The translations under genes and the position numbers were made by a program. A stretch of DNA of 64,000 nucleotides from NCBI RefSeq assembly GCF_024508315.1, contig NZ_CP101987.1, positions 4,092,001 to 4,156,000 of the forward strand, written 5' to 3'. This stretch comes from Cellulomonas xiejunii (lineage in GTDB: Bacteria > Actinomycetota > Actinomycetes > Actinomycetales > Cellulomonadaceae). The notes under the pieces were generated by a model, which ran no database searches, had not been told where the DNA came from, and worked only from the letters and a program-made list of their open reading frames with translations. Shown piece after piece: positions 54,737-62,399 of the stretch. Numbering within the stretch: position 1 is the first letter of the stretch; every line of letters begins with the position of its first letter.

Positions 54737-56119
54737 CTACATCTGCATGTCCACGAACCGCGAGTAGTGCCCCTGGAACGCGACGGTGATCGTATCCGTC
54801 GGGCCATTACGGTGCTTTGCCACGATCAGATCCGCCTCGCCTGCCCGGGGAGACTCCTTCTCGTAGGCATCCTCGCGGTGCAGCAGAATGACCATGTCCG
54901 CATCCTGCTCGATCGAGCCCGACTCGCGAAGGTCGCTCATCTGCGGCTTCTTGTCCGTGCGCTGCTCAGGACCACGGTTCAGCTGCGAGATCGCGATCAC
55001 GGGGACCTCGATCTCCTTGGCGAGCAGCTTGAGGGCACGGGAGAACTCGGAGACCTCCTGCTGGCGGGACTCGACGCGCTTGCCGGACGTCATGAGCTGC
55101 AGGTAGTCGATGACGACCAGCTTGAGGTCGTGGCGCTGCTTGAGGCGCCGGCACTTGGCGCGGATCTCCATGAGCGACATGTTCGGGGAGTCGTCGATGA
55201 ACAGCGGGGCCTCGCTGATGCGGCCCATGGTCGCGGCGATCTTCGCCCAGTCGTCCTCGCCCATCGCACCGGTGCGCAGCTTCTGCAGGTGCACGCGCGC
55301 CTCTGCGGCCAGCAGACGCATCGTGATCTCGTTGCGGCTCATCTCGAGCGAGAAGACGACGGCAGCCATGTTGTGCTTGATCGCCGAGGAACGAACAATG
55401 TCAATTCCCAGGGTACTTTTGCCAATTGCCGGACGCGCTGCCAGCACGATCATCTGCCCCGGGTGCAGCCCGTTCGTCAGCCGGTCGAGGTCGGAGAACC
55501 CCGTGGGCACGCCGACCATGCCCTCGCCGCGGTGGCCGGCCGCCTCGATCTCGTCCACCGTCCCGCCGATGACCTCGGACAGCGGCAGGTAGTCCTCGGA
55601 CGCGCGGCGCTCGGTGACGGCGTAGACCTCGGCCTGCGCGTTGTTGACGAGCTCGTCGACGTCGCCGCCGTCGGTGGCGTAGCCGAGCTGCACGATGCGC
55701 GTGCCCGCCTCGACGAGCTTGCGCAGGATGGCCCGCTCGCGCACGATCCGCGCGTAGAAGCCGGCGTTGGCGGCGGTCGGGACGCCCGCGATGAGGGTGT
55801 GCAGGTAGGCGGCGCCGCCGATGCGGCCCATCTCACCGCGCTTGGTCAGCTCGTCCGCGACGGTGATGGCGTCGGCGGGCTCGCCGCGGCCGTACAGGTC
55901 GAGGATCGAGTCGTAGATCGCCTCGTGCGCGGGGCGGTAGAAGTCGGTGCCCTTGATCTGCTCGATGACGTCCGCGATGGCGTCCTTGCTGATCATCATG
56001 CCGCCGAGCACGGACCGCTCGGCCTCGAGGTCCTGCGGGGGGGTCCGGTCGAAACCGCCGCCGCCGCTGCTGCGCCCGCTGTCCGGCGGCGCCCCGTACT
56101 CGAGGTCCTCGATGGTCAC
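54737..56119 (-). CDS. dnaB: Replicative DNA helicase DnaB
   Basis: A 460-residue hexameric helicase. The N-terminal DnaG-interacting domain starts PPQDLEAERSVLGGMMIS. The RecA-like domain has Walker A RPAIGKST, Walker B KLVVIDYLQLM, and SQLNRG/RESGSIEQDAD as later motifs, and ends FQGHYSRFVDMQM. No intein is present. The GTG start fits the family N-terminus. The 3' end is intact, but within a few bases of the stop codon the Tn7-like array begins, so dnaB marks its attachment site. It is separated from rplI by a MATE gene and small membrane-protein genes. Confidence 0.97.
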   Translation of the reverse strand: MTIEDLEYGAPPDSGRSSGGGGFDRTPPQDLEAERSVLGGMMISKDAIADVIEQIKGTDFYRPAHEAIYDSILDLYGRGEPADAITVADELTKRGEMGRIGGAAYLHTLIAGVPTAANAGFYARIVRERAILRKLVEAGTRIVQLGYATDGGDVDELVNNAQAEVYAVTERRASEDYLPLSEVIGGTVDEIEAAGHRGEGMVGVPTGFSDLDRLTNGLHPGQMIVLAARPAIGKSTLGIDIVRSSAIKHNMAAVVFSLEMSRNEITMRLLAAEARVHLQKLRTGAMGEDDWAKIAATMGRISEAPLFIDDSPNMSLMEIRAKCRRLKQRHDLKLVVIDYLQLMTSGKRVESRQQEVSEFSRALKLLAKEIEVPVIAISQLNRGPEQRTDKKPQMSDLRESGSIEQDADMVILLHREDAYEKESPRAGEADLIVAKHRNGPTDTITVAFQGHYSRFVDMQM

Positions 56120-56148
56120 CTGTCACCTACTCCTGCTCGTTCACACCT

Positions 56149-56166
56149 GTAGAACACGTGTTCTAC
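56149..56166. promoter_or_regulatory. 18-bp palindrome upstream of dnaB, LexA-box-like
   Basis: GTAGAACACGTGTTCTAC is perfectly symmetric and lies 30 bases upstream of the dnaB start. The core GAACACGTGTTC matches the GAAC-N4-GTTC centre of the actinobacterial SOS (LexA) box; the flanking base pair differs from the usual TCGAAC. LexA control of dnaB is possible but not shown; another dimeric repressor could use it. Confidence 0.5.
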
Positions 56167-56298
56167 CGGGTCCCTCTGACAGCCACCCTCGAGCGCGTCC
56201 GCTGCGGGACGACGACTCCCACCGGGACCTGCCTTCGCGAGGCTAGGCCCGGGTAGGCCGGGACCCAAACGGGTGTGTGCACAGGCCGGTGGACGACG

Positions 56299-56353
56299 TG
56301 TGGACAACCCGTTCACGCCTGTGTGCACAGGTTGGGGACGAGCCTGTGGACAG
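56299..56353. promoter_or_regulatory. DnaA-box-like sites between dnaB and the MATE gene
   Basis: TGTGGACAA (56299-56307) is the complement of TTGTCCACA, the usual high-GC actinobacterial DnaA box. TGTGGACAG (56345-56353) is a one-mismatch copy, with GTGTGCACAGG between. The whole 56120-56496 gap is otherwise non-coding. They may regulate dnaB or act as DnaA titration sites; nothing else here suggests an origin. Confidence 0.45.
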
Positions 56354-56496
56354 AGCGGGTGAGGAGCCCCGCGCAGGCGTCCCATCGGCGCATACGCTGT
56401 GCACGTGCTGTGGAGCGAAGAAGATTCGCGTGGCGTTCACCTGGTGGACTTCTGAACCGCCCCTCGGACGCCCGCGAACCGGAGTCGTCCGGCTCT

Positions 56497-57858
56497 GTGA
56501 CCCCCGCTGAGCCACCCGGGGGACGTCGGCGCGACCCCTCCGGCGTTGACCGTCAGATCCTCGCCCTCGCCGTCCCCGCCCTCGGCGCCCTCGTCGCCGA
56601 GCCGCTGTTCGTCCTGGTCGACTCCGCCATGGTCGGCCACCTCGGCACCGACTCCCTCGCCGGGCTCGCCCTCGCGTCCACGGTCCTCGTCACCGTCGTC
56701 GGCCTGTGCGTCTTCCTCGCGTACGCCACGACCGCCGCCGTCGCACGCCGCGTCGGCGCCGGCGACCTGCGTGGCGCGCTGCAGACCGGCGTCGACGGCA
56801 TGTGGCTCGGGCTGGGACTCGGGATCGTGCTCGCGGCGGGCACGTGGGCGGCCGCCCCCTGGCTCGTCGCCGTGCTCGGCGCCGACGGCGCCGTCGCGAC
56901 GCAGGCCGTCGCCTACCTGCGCTGGTCCGTGCCCGGGCTGCCCGGCATGCTCCTCGTCCTGGCAGCGACGGGTGCGCTGCGCGGCCTGCAGGACACCCGC
57001 ACTCCCCTGGTGGTGGCCGCGTCGGGCGCCGTCGCGAACGCCGCCCTCAACGCCGTCCTCGTCTACGGCGCCGGGCTCGGCATCGCCGGCTCCGGGCTCG
57101 GGACCGCGCTCGCGCAGCTCGGCATGGCCGCGTGGCTCGTGGTCGTGGTCGTGCGCGGCGCCCGGACGGCCGGCGCGCGCCTCACCCCGGCCGCCGGCGG
57201 GATCTGGGCCAACGCGCGCGCCGGGCTCCCGCTGCTGGTCCGCACCGCGACGCTGCGGCTCGCGATCCTCCTGACGGTGTGGACGGCGACCGGGCTCGGT
57301 CCCACGGCGCTGGCCGGGCACCAGGTCGTCAACGCGGTCTGGGGCCTGACAGCCTTCGCGCTGGACGCCCTCGCCATCGCCGCGCAGGCGCTCGTCGGTC
57401 AGGCGCTCGGCGCTCGCGACCTCGCCCGCACGCGGGCCGTGCTGCACCGCACGCTGCAGTGGGGCCTCGGGGCGGGCGTGGTCCTGGGTGTCCTCGTCGG
57501 GGCGCTCGCCCCGCTGTACGTGCAGGTGTTCTCCCCCGACGCCGACGTGCAGCACGCGGCCGTCCTGGGCCTCGTCGTCGCGGCCGTCGCGCTGCCGATG
57601 GCCGGCTGGGTGTTCGTCCTCGACGGCGTGCTCATCGGCGCCGGCGACGGCCCGTTCCTCGCGTGGGCGGGCGTCGCGACGCTCGTCGCCTACGTCCCTG
57701 CCGCCCTCGCCGTGCATGCCTGGGCACCACCCGGCGCGGCCGGGCTGGCCTGGCTGTGGGTCGCGTTCGCCGTGGTGTTCATGGCCGCCCGTGCCCTGAC
57801 GACGGGGCTCCGTGCCCGCAGTACGGCGTGGATGGTCGTCGGGGACGTGCGCACGTAG
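56497..57858 (+). CDS. MATE-family (DinF-like) multidrug exporter
   Basis: A 453-residue integral membrane protein with about 12 hydrophobic segments in two homologous halves. The first half opens LALAVPALGALVAEPLFVLV with DSAMVGHLG, a MATE hallmark, and contains RGLQDTRTPL. MATE proteins export drugs or metabolites using sodium or proton gradients. GTG 56497 places a short cytosolic tail before the first helix; upstream in-frame codons cover DnaA-box-like sequence. It is divergent from dnaB and convergent with the small membrane-protein genes. It is part of the conserved core, not of the mobile array. Confidence 0.88.
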   Translation: MTPAEPPGGRRRDPSGVDRQILALAVPALGALVAEPLFVLVDSAMVGHLGTDSLAGLALASTVLVTVVGLCVFLAYATTAAVARRVGAGDLRGALQTGVDGMWLGLGLGIVLAAGTWAAAPWLVAVLGADGAVATQAVAYLRWSVPGLPGMLLVLAATGALRGLQDTRTPLVVAASGAVANAALNAVLVYGAGLGIAGSGLGTALAQLGMAAWLVVVVVRGARTAGARLTPAAGGIWANARAGLPLLVRTATLRLAILLTVWTATGLGPTALAGHQVVNAVWGLTAFALDALAIAAQALVGQALGARDLARTRAVLHRTLQWGLGAGVVLGVLVGALAPLYVQVFSPDADVQHAAVLGLVVAAVALPMAGWVFVLDGVLIGAGDGPFLAWAGVATLVAYVPAALAVHAWAPPGAAGLAWLWVAFAVVFMAARALTTGLRARSTAWMVVGDVRT

Positions 57859-57879
57859 CGCCCGCACGTGGGAGTCCCC

Positions 57880-58167
57880 TCAGCCGCGGTCGGTCGGCCC
57901 GTCGGTGCCGGTGCCGTCGGACGACGTGTCAGGACCGGCCGGCCCCCCGGGCCCGGGCCTCTTGCCGGATGCCACCCCGGACGCGCCCGCGAGCGCGATG
58001 AACGTCAGACCGACCCCCAGGAAGGCCACCCCGCCCCCGTCGTCGTCTGACATCTGCGTGATCCCCAGGATCAGGAACACGAAGCCGATCCCGAGGAACG
58101 CACCGTTGAACGCCGGCGACTTCGTGGGCTCCCGCTGCGTGCCGTCGGCCGCCTGGTCGTCGCTCAT
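57880..58167 (-). CDS. Small two-helix membrane protein, paralogue 1
   Basis: A 95-residue protein with a polar N-terminus, then two membrane segments: FLGIGFVFLILGITQM and VAFLGVGLTFIALAG, and a Pro/Gly/Asp-rich tail. It shares the pattern FLxxGxxFxxLG ... FLGVGxxFxxLA with four or five neighbours. Function unknown. ATG 58167 follows a likely AGGGCC-type site. It is last in a run of seven same-strand small genes downstream of the rplI terminator. Confidence 0.6.
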   Translation of the reverse strand: MSDDQAADGTQREPTKSPAFNGAFLGIGFVFLILGITQMSDDDGGGVAFLGVGLTFIALAGASGVASGKRPGPGGPAGPDTSSDGTGTDGPTDRG

Positions 58168-58204
58168 GCGGCCCTCCGGTCGGCGAGCACGACCCGGGCG
58201 TCGA

Positions 58205-58519
58205 TCATTCGCCGCCACCGCCTGCGTCACCGCCGGACGAGGCGCCGTGAGCGTCGTCGCCATGGGCTGCTGCCGGTCCCCCGTCGGACCCGCTCCCGGC
58301 CTCGCGGTCCTGGCGCGCCTCCCTGGACCGTGCCACGGACACCGCGAAGAACACGATCCCGACCGGGAGGAAGACGATCCGCGACGTCTCGCCGCTCGCG
58401 ATCCCGCTGAGGCCGAGGACGAAGAACACCAGGCCCAGGACGAGGAACGCGTTGTTCGTCCCGTCCACCGGCGGCTTCGCGTCGGGTCCGGCGCCGGGGT
58501 CGGGCTGCTGGCCGGTCAC
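58205..58519 (-). CDS. Small two-helix membrane protein, paralogue 2
   Basis: A 104-residue protein from GTG 58519. Membrane segments are FLVLGLVFFVLGLSGI and IVFLPVGIVFFAVSV, in the same arrangement as paralogue 1, between a Pro/Asp-rich head and an acidic, glycine-rich tail. No other motif. The topology predicts both termini on one side of the membrane. Confidence 0.6.
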   Translation of the reverse strand: MTGQQPDPGAGPDAKPPVDGTNNAFLVLGLVFFVLGLSGIASGETSRIVFLPVGIVFFAVSVARSREARQDREAGSGSDGGPAAAHGDDAHGASSGGDAGGGGE

Positions 58520-58597
58520 CTCGATGTCCCGTATGTCGTCATGCGCGCCACCCTAGGGGTGGGTGCCGACGCCCTCCACCGTCGCGAGGACGATCCG

Positions 58598-58891
58598 TCA
58601 CTCCGTCCGCAGACCGACGAGACGCCCGGGCGACCCGTCGTCCGTGACCCGCGCGGCACGGCTGCGGGGCTGCGTGAGCGCGTGCGCCAGGAGCGCGACG
58701 CCCATGGTCGCCAGTGCGATGGCCATCGGGACGTCGTGCGCGGCACGCACCGCACCGCTCGCCAGGAGCACGACACCCAGCGCGACGCTCGCCGCCACCT
58801 GCACGGCCAGGGGCAACGGCCCGCCCCGCGTCCAACCGTTCGCCCTGATCACGCCGACCTCCTGGTACCGCCGCGGCATCTCCCGCGCCAT
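58598..58891 (-). CDS. Small membrane protein (97 aa)
   Basis: Starts MAREMPRRYQEVGVIRANGW, then two hydrophobic stretches LAVQVAASVALGVVLLASGA and VPMAIALATMGVALLAHAL. It is more distant from the others in the run: a basic N-terminus and no FLGVG motif. It could be an unrelated small membrane protein that shares the locus. Confidence 0.5.
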   Translation of the reverse strand: MAREMPRRYQEVGVIRANGWTRGGPLPLAVQVAASVALGVVLLASGAVRAAHDVPMAIALATMGVALLAHALTQPRSRAARVTDDGSPGRLVGLRTE

Positions 58892-59000
58892 GCCACCGAC
58901 GCTACGCAGCGGCCGCCGTCCTGCCGACCCCCTCAAGGAGGACCCCCTGTCCGTCTGGCGGAGGACAGGCGCGCTCGGACTCGCCGGACCGCCCGGGCCG

Positions 59001-59294
59001 TCAGCGGGCGTCGTCGTCGCCCTGCGCGTCGGGCCGGTCCGACGACCCCGTGCCCGGCCCGTCGCCCTGGCCCGGGCGCGACGACGGCGACGCGACCTTC
59101 CTGCCGGACAGGGTCATGAACACGACGCCGACCCCGAGGTAGGAGATGCCCCAGGCGGCACCGTCCCCACCGAGCTGTGTGGTCCCCAGGACGATGAAGG
59201 CCAGCCCGATGGCCAGGTACGCCCCGCCCTCGGACTTCTGCTTCTTCGCCGCCGCGTCGGACGCGTCCTGGCTGTCGTGCGGTTGCTCACTCAT
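59001..59294 (-). CDS. Small two-helix membrane protein, paralogue 3
   Basis: A 97-residue protein with a good ribosome site (GAGGAGG five bases before ATG 59294). Segments AYLAIGLAFIVLGTTQL and ISYLGVGVVFMTLSG are clear relatives of paralogue 1 (FLGIGFVFLILGITQM). The N-terminus is rich in Ser, Asp and Lys; the C-terminus is Gly/Asp-rich. Function unknown. Confidence 0.62.
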   Translation of the reverse strand: MSEQPHDSQDASDAAAKKQKSEGGAYLAIGLAFIVLGTTQLGGDGAAWGISYLGVGVVFMTLSGRKVASPSSRPGQGDGPGTGSSDRPDAQGDDDAR

Positions 59295-59374
59295 CGAGGC
59301 CTCCTCGTCAGAATTCGGACCAACGGCAGTGAAGAGCACCCCACTCGGCGTGCCTCCAGCCGCGAACCCGTCGG

Positions 59375-59629
59375 TCAGTCCCCGCCAGCGCCCGGGTCCG
59401 CGTGCCCGCGGGAGCTGTCGCCCGCCCGGCGCCGGCCCCGTGCCCGCCAGCCCGCGAGGACGAGCAGCACCGTCCCGCCCGCGACGGCCAGGTAGCCGCC
59501 GAGCCGACCGTCGGCCACCTGCAGGACGCCCACGACGACGAGCACGCCGCCCGTGACCAGGTACCACCGGCTCTCCACCTGCCGGCCGTCGGCCGCCGGC
59601 CGCACCGGGTCCACCTGCTCGTCACTCAT
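59375..59629 (-). CDS. Small two-helix membrane protein, paralogue 4
   Basis: An 84-residue protein starting MSDEQVDPVRPAADG. Membrane segments YLVTGGVLVVVGVLQVA and YLAVAGGTVLLVLAG, then a basic WRARGRRR and a polar tail. The MSDEQ/MSDDQ start is shared with paralogue 1, which supports duplication. Confidence 0.58.
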   Translation of the reverse strand: MSDEQVDPVRPAADGRQVESRWYLVTGGVLVVVGVLQVADGRLGGYLAVAGGTVLLVLAGWRARGRRRAGDSSRGHADPGAGGD

Positions 59630-59744
59630 GCCGACCTCCGGTCATCGAGCACGCCCGGGTGGTGCGCTCCGTCGTCACCGCAGACGGTAGGGGGCGACGG
59701 GCGGCCCGCCCTCCCCCGACGTGCCGGAGGCGGGTGCACTCACG

Positions 59745-59993
59745 TCAGCGACCGCGCCCCCGTCGCAGCCGCCGCCAGCTGACCAGGCGCCACCCCGCGA
59801 CGACGAGCCACGCGAGCCCTGCCGCGAACGCGGGTACCCCACCGCTCGCCGTCTCCCACCAGAACCGCTGCACGCAGCCCAGCGCGACGAAGACCAGAAC
59901 CCCGAGGAACGACCACATCGCATTCCGCAGCTCGGCCCGCGGGTCGGCCTCATCGTCCGGCGTGACGTCGTGGACCGGGACCTCAGTCGCCAC
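59745..59993 (-). CDS. Small membrane protein (82 aa)
   Basis: From GTG 59993: a polar acidic head, one strong membrane segment (MWSFLGVLVFVALGCVQRFW) and a second (VPAFAAGLAWLVVAGWRLV), ending in an Arg-rich tail. The start overlaps the glycine-rich 3' end of the next gene upstream by 11 bases, which suggests coupled translation. Start choice is moderately certain because the frame extends upstream through repetitive sequence. Confidence 0.5.
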   Translation of the reverse strand: MATEVPVHDVTPDDEADPRAELRNAMWSFLGVLVFVALGCVQRFWWETASGGVPAFAAGLAWLVVAGWRLVSWRRLRRGRGR

Positions 59994-60333
59994 CGCCGCC
60001 ACCCCCACCGTCACCGCCACCGCCCCCACCGTCACCGGCCCCGCCGGCGGTGTCCCCGCCGCTGTCGTGCCCGTCGTCCGCGGCCACCACCGCCCCGTCG
60101 TCACCGCCACCGCGGCGCGTGGCGTCGGCACCACTGCGGGCACGCTGCACCGCGAGGACGAGGAACACCATGCCCACCCCGAGGAAGATGCCCAGCACCT
60201 GCCTCCCGGAAGCGAGGCCCACGAAGCCCGTGACGAGCGCTCCGACGGCGACCAGGAGGAACAGGAACACCTCGGCGTCACGGTCGGGAGGTCGCGGGCC
60301 CGCCGGCGTGCGCGCGTCACGATCCGTACTCAT
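59983..60333 (-). CDS. Small two-helix membrane protein, paralogue 5, Gly/Asp-rich tail
   Basis: A 116-residue protein starting MSTDRDARTPAGPRPP. Segments VFLFLLVAVGALVTGFVG and ILGIFLGVGMVFLVLAV (with the FLGVG motif) are followed by a tail of repeated Gly and Asp, coded by repetitive GGT/GGC codons prone to slippage. It is the first gene of the run after the rplI terminator. Confidence 0.58.
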   Translation of the reverse strand: MSTDRDARTPAGPRPPDRDAEVFLFLLVAVGALVTGFVGLASGRQVLGIFLGVGMVFLVLAVQRARSGADATRRGGGDDGAVVAADDGHDSGGDTAGGAGDGGGGGGDGGGGGGGD

Positions 60334-60460
60334 CTGGTCATTCCCGGCGTCGTCATGGCGATGACGGTAGCGACGCGGGCGGGCGTGACCCACCGTCCTG
60401 GGAACGATGTGCGGTCAGCCCGCAGACGGAGGCCGGCGGCCCTGCGGTGGGTGGAGACGA

Positions 60461-60496
60461 CGAGGCCCCGCACCGCCGGAGCGGTACGGGGCCTCG
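60461..60496 (-). terminator. Strong hairpin terminator after rplI
   Basis: CGAGGCCCCG(C)ACCGC and GCGGT(A)CGGGGCCTCG pair around a CGGA loop, giving a stem of about 15 bp with one C-A mismatch, 24 bases downstream of the rplI stop. There is no clear U-tract, common for actinobacterial terminators. It separates the ribosomal operon from the membrane-protein run. Confidence 0.75.
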
Positions 60497-60519
60497 TGAG
60501 CTCGCGCAGGCGAGTGGGG

Positions 60520-60969
60520 TCAGGCGGAGACGACCTTGACGGTCACCGTGGCCGAGACCTCGGGGTGCAGGCGGACCTGCACCGTGTACTCGCCGGTCGA
60601 CTTGATCGCCTGGGCGACCTCGATCTTGCGCTTGTCGACGGCCGGGGCGCCGGCGGCCGTGATCGCCGCGGCGATCTCGGACGTCGTGACGGCACCGAAC
60701 AGGCGGCCGGACTCACCGGACTTGGCCGACACCGTCACCGGGTTGGCCTGCAGCGAGTCGCGGATGGCCTTGGCCTCGTCGAGCGTGGCGATCTCGCGGG
60801 CCTTGCGGGCACGACGGATCGCGGAGACGTTCTTCTCGGCACCCTTGGTCCACGGCGTGGCCAGGCTGCGCGGGATGAGGTAGTTACGGGCGTACCCGTC
60901 CTTCACCTCGACGATGTCGCCAGGTGCACCGAGACCGGTGACCTCGTGGGTCAGGATGATCTTCGCCAT
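60520..60969 (-). CDS. rplI: 50S ribosomal protein L9
   Basis: A 149-residue protein. It begins [20 protein letters not shown], continues [12 protein letters not shown] (the rRNA-binding N-domain signature) and has the long connecting helix and C-domain ending VTVKVVSA. Full length for the family. It is last in rpsF-ssb-rpsR-rplI and 14 bases after rpsR. Confidence 0.97.
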   Translation of the reverse strand: MAKIILTHEVTGLGAPGDIVEVKDGYARNYLIPRSLATPWTKGAEKNVSAIRRARKAREIATLDEAKAIRDSLQANPVTVSAKSGESGRLFGAVTTSEIAAAITAAGAPAVDKRKIEVAQAIKSTGEYTVQVRLHPEVSATVTVKVVSA

Positions 60970-60983
60970 CGGTCAGTCCTTTC

Positions 60984-61220
60984 TCAGCGAGCCGACGACG
61001 AGTACGCCAGGAGGGCCATCTCGCGCGCGTTCTTGACGGCGCGGGCGATCTGGCGCTGCTCCTGCACGGAGACGCCGGTCACGCGACGCGCACGGATCTT
61101 CCCGCGGTCGGAGATGAACTTGCGGAGCAGAGCCGTGTCCTTGTAGTCCACCGTGTCGATCTTGGCGGCCTTGAGGGGGTTCTGCTTCTTCTTGGGCTTG
61201 CGGACGACGGGCTTGGCCAT
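60984..61220 (-). CDS. rpsR: 30S ribosomal protein S18
   Basis: A 78-residue protein with [20 protein letters not shown] and [17 protein letters not shown], the S18 core that pairs with S6 in the platform of the small subunit. The N-terminus lacks zinc-binding cysteines, so it is the cysteine-free form. Its usual neighbours ssb and rplI flank it. Confidence 0.97.
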   Translation of the reverse strand: MAKPVVRKPKKKQNPLKAAKIDTVDYKDTALLRKFISDRGKIRARRVTGVSVQEQRQIARAVKNAREMALLAYSSSAR

Positions 61221-61297
61221 CGCGGTGCTCCTTTGTCTGTGGAGCCCCGAGCGTTGCCGTGCTCGGGGATGGAGTGTTCAGGTGTGCGAGGCGCCGA

Positions 61298-61840
61298 TCA
61301 GAACGGGGGCTCGTCGGAGTAGCCGCCGCCGGACCCACCACCCGCGGGCGTCGCCCACGGGTCGTCGGTCTGGCCGCCGCCACCGGACGACGAACCGCCG
61401 CCGCTGAAGCCGCCACCGCCGAAGTTGCCGCCGCCACCACCGCCGCCGCCGCCACCGAAGTTGCCACCGCCGGAGCGCTGGGTCCGGGTGACCTTGGCGG
61501 TCGCGTACCGCAGCGACGGGCCGACCTCGTCGACCTGCAGCTCGTACACGGTGCGCTTCTCGCCCTCGCGGGTCTCGTAGGACCGCTGCGAGAGCCGGCC
61601 CTGGACGATGACGCGGGTGCCCTTGGTGAGGGACTCGGCGACGGACTCGGCCGCCTCCCGCCAGATCGAGCACCGGAGGAACAGCGTCTCGCCGTCCTTC
61701 CACTCGTTGGACTGGCGGTCGAACGTGCGGGGCGTGGACGCGACGGTGAAGTTCGCGACCGCGGCACCGGACGGGGTGAAGCGCAGCTCCGGGTCCCCGG
61801 TCAGGTTCCCGATCACCGTGATGGTGGTCTCGCCGGCCAT
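61298..61840 (-). CDS. ssb: Single-stranded DNA-binding protein
   Basis: A 180-residue SSB. The OB-fold domain is in residues 1-115 ([41 protein letters not shown]). A long glycine-rich linker follows, and the acidic tip YSDEPPF at the C-terminus would bind partner proteins. It sits between rpsF and rpsR, as in most bacteria, and is the main replication SSB. Confidence 0.96.
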   Translation of the reverse strand: MAGETTITVIGNLTGDPELRFTPSGAAVANFTVASTPRTFDRQSNEWKDGETLFLRCSIWREAAESVAESLTKGTRVIVQGRLSQRSYETREGEKRTVYELQVDEVGPSLRYATAKVTRTQRSGGGNFGGGGGGGGGGNFGGGGFSGGGSSSGGGGQTDDPWATPAGGGSGGGYSDEPPF

Positions 61841-61934
61841 GACGGCCTCCTCGCTCGTTCGTACGGTTCGGCTGCGGCGTGGTGCCGCGGATGCTGGGGC
61901 CCGACGCTAGCGGCGGGCACCGACACACAGAAGG

Positions 61935-62228
61935 TCAGGCCTCGCGGCGCATGACCTTCGTGCGCAGGACGACCTCGTTGAGGCCGAGCTGACGGTCCAG
62001 CTCCTTGGCCGTGGCGGGCGACGCGGTGAAGTCGACGACGGCGTAGATGCCCTCGCTCTTCTTCTGGATGTCGTACGCGAGGCGACGACGGCCCCACACG
62101 TCCACCTTGTCGACAGTGCCACCGTCGGTCTTGACGACCGTCAGGTACTTGTCGAGCGACGGGGCGACGGTGCGCTCCTCGATCTCGGGGTCGAGGATGA
62201 TCATGATCTCGTACTGACGCAGGCTCAT
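61935..62228 (-). CDS. rpsF: 30S ribosomal protein S6
   Basis: A 97-residue protein starting [20 protein letters not shown]; the [20 protein letters not shown] stretch is the S6 signature. ATG 62228 is preferred over the GTG two codons upstream, because GAGGAGG lies five bases before the ATG. First gene of the operon; it binds S18 and may be part of the feedback control through the leader. Confidence 0.97.
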   Translation of the reverse strand: MSLRQYEIMIILDPEIEERTVAPSLDKYLTVVKTDGGTVDKVDVWGRRRLAYDIQKKSEGIYAVVDFTASPATAKELDRQLGLNEVVLRTKVMRREA

Positions 62229-62302
62229 ACCCACCTCCTCTGGTCTTCGCGGTCACGGTCGGTCCGTGACAGGAGGGTCTCAAGCGTCTCGACGCGCCCG
62301 TT

Positions 62303-62354
62303 CCCGACGAGTGTCGGGGTGGGCGGGCACGACGAACCGTCCCGTGAGGGACGG
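62303..62354 (-). promoter_or_regulatory. Tandem hairpins in the rpsF leader
   Basis: Two stable stem-loops lie between the penicillin-binding protein gene and rpsF: CCCGAC/GTCGGG around GAGT (62303-62318), and CCGTCCC/GGGACGG around a four-base loop (62337-62354). They could terminate the upstream transcript, or form an S6:S18-type autoregulatory leader. The sequence alone does not decide. Confidence 0.4.
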
Positions 62355-62399
62355 CGGTGGCCCAGCCTACCGGCTCGCAGCCGGTCGGCCGAATCCCCG

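Noticed and set aside
56299-56353. Chromosomal origin of replication
   Set aside because: Only two good DnaA-like boxes, and no dnaA, dnaN or AT-rich unwinding region nearby.
56437-57867. Minus-strand frame opposite the MATE gene
   Set aside because: No hydrophobic or domain pattern; exact antisense to a well-supported membrane protein gene.
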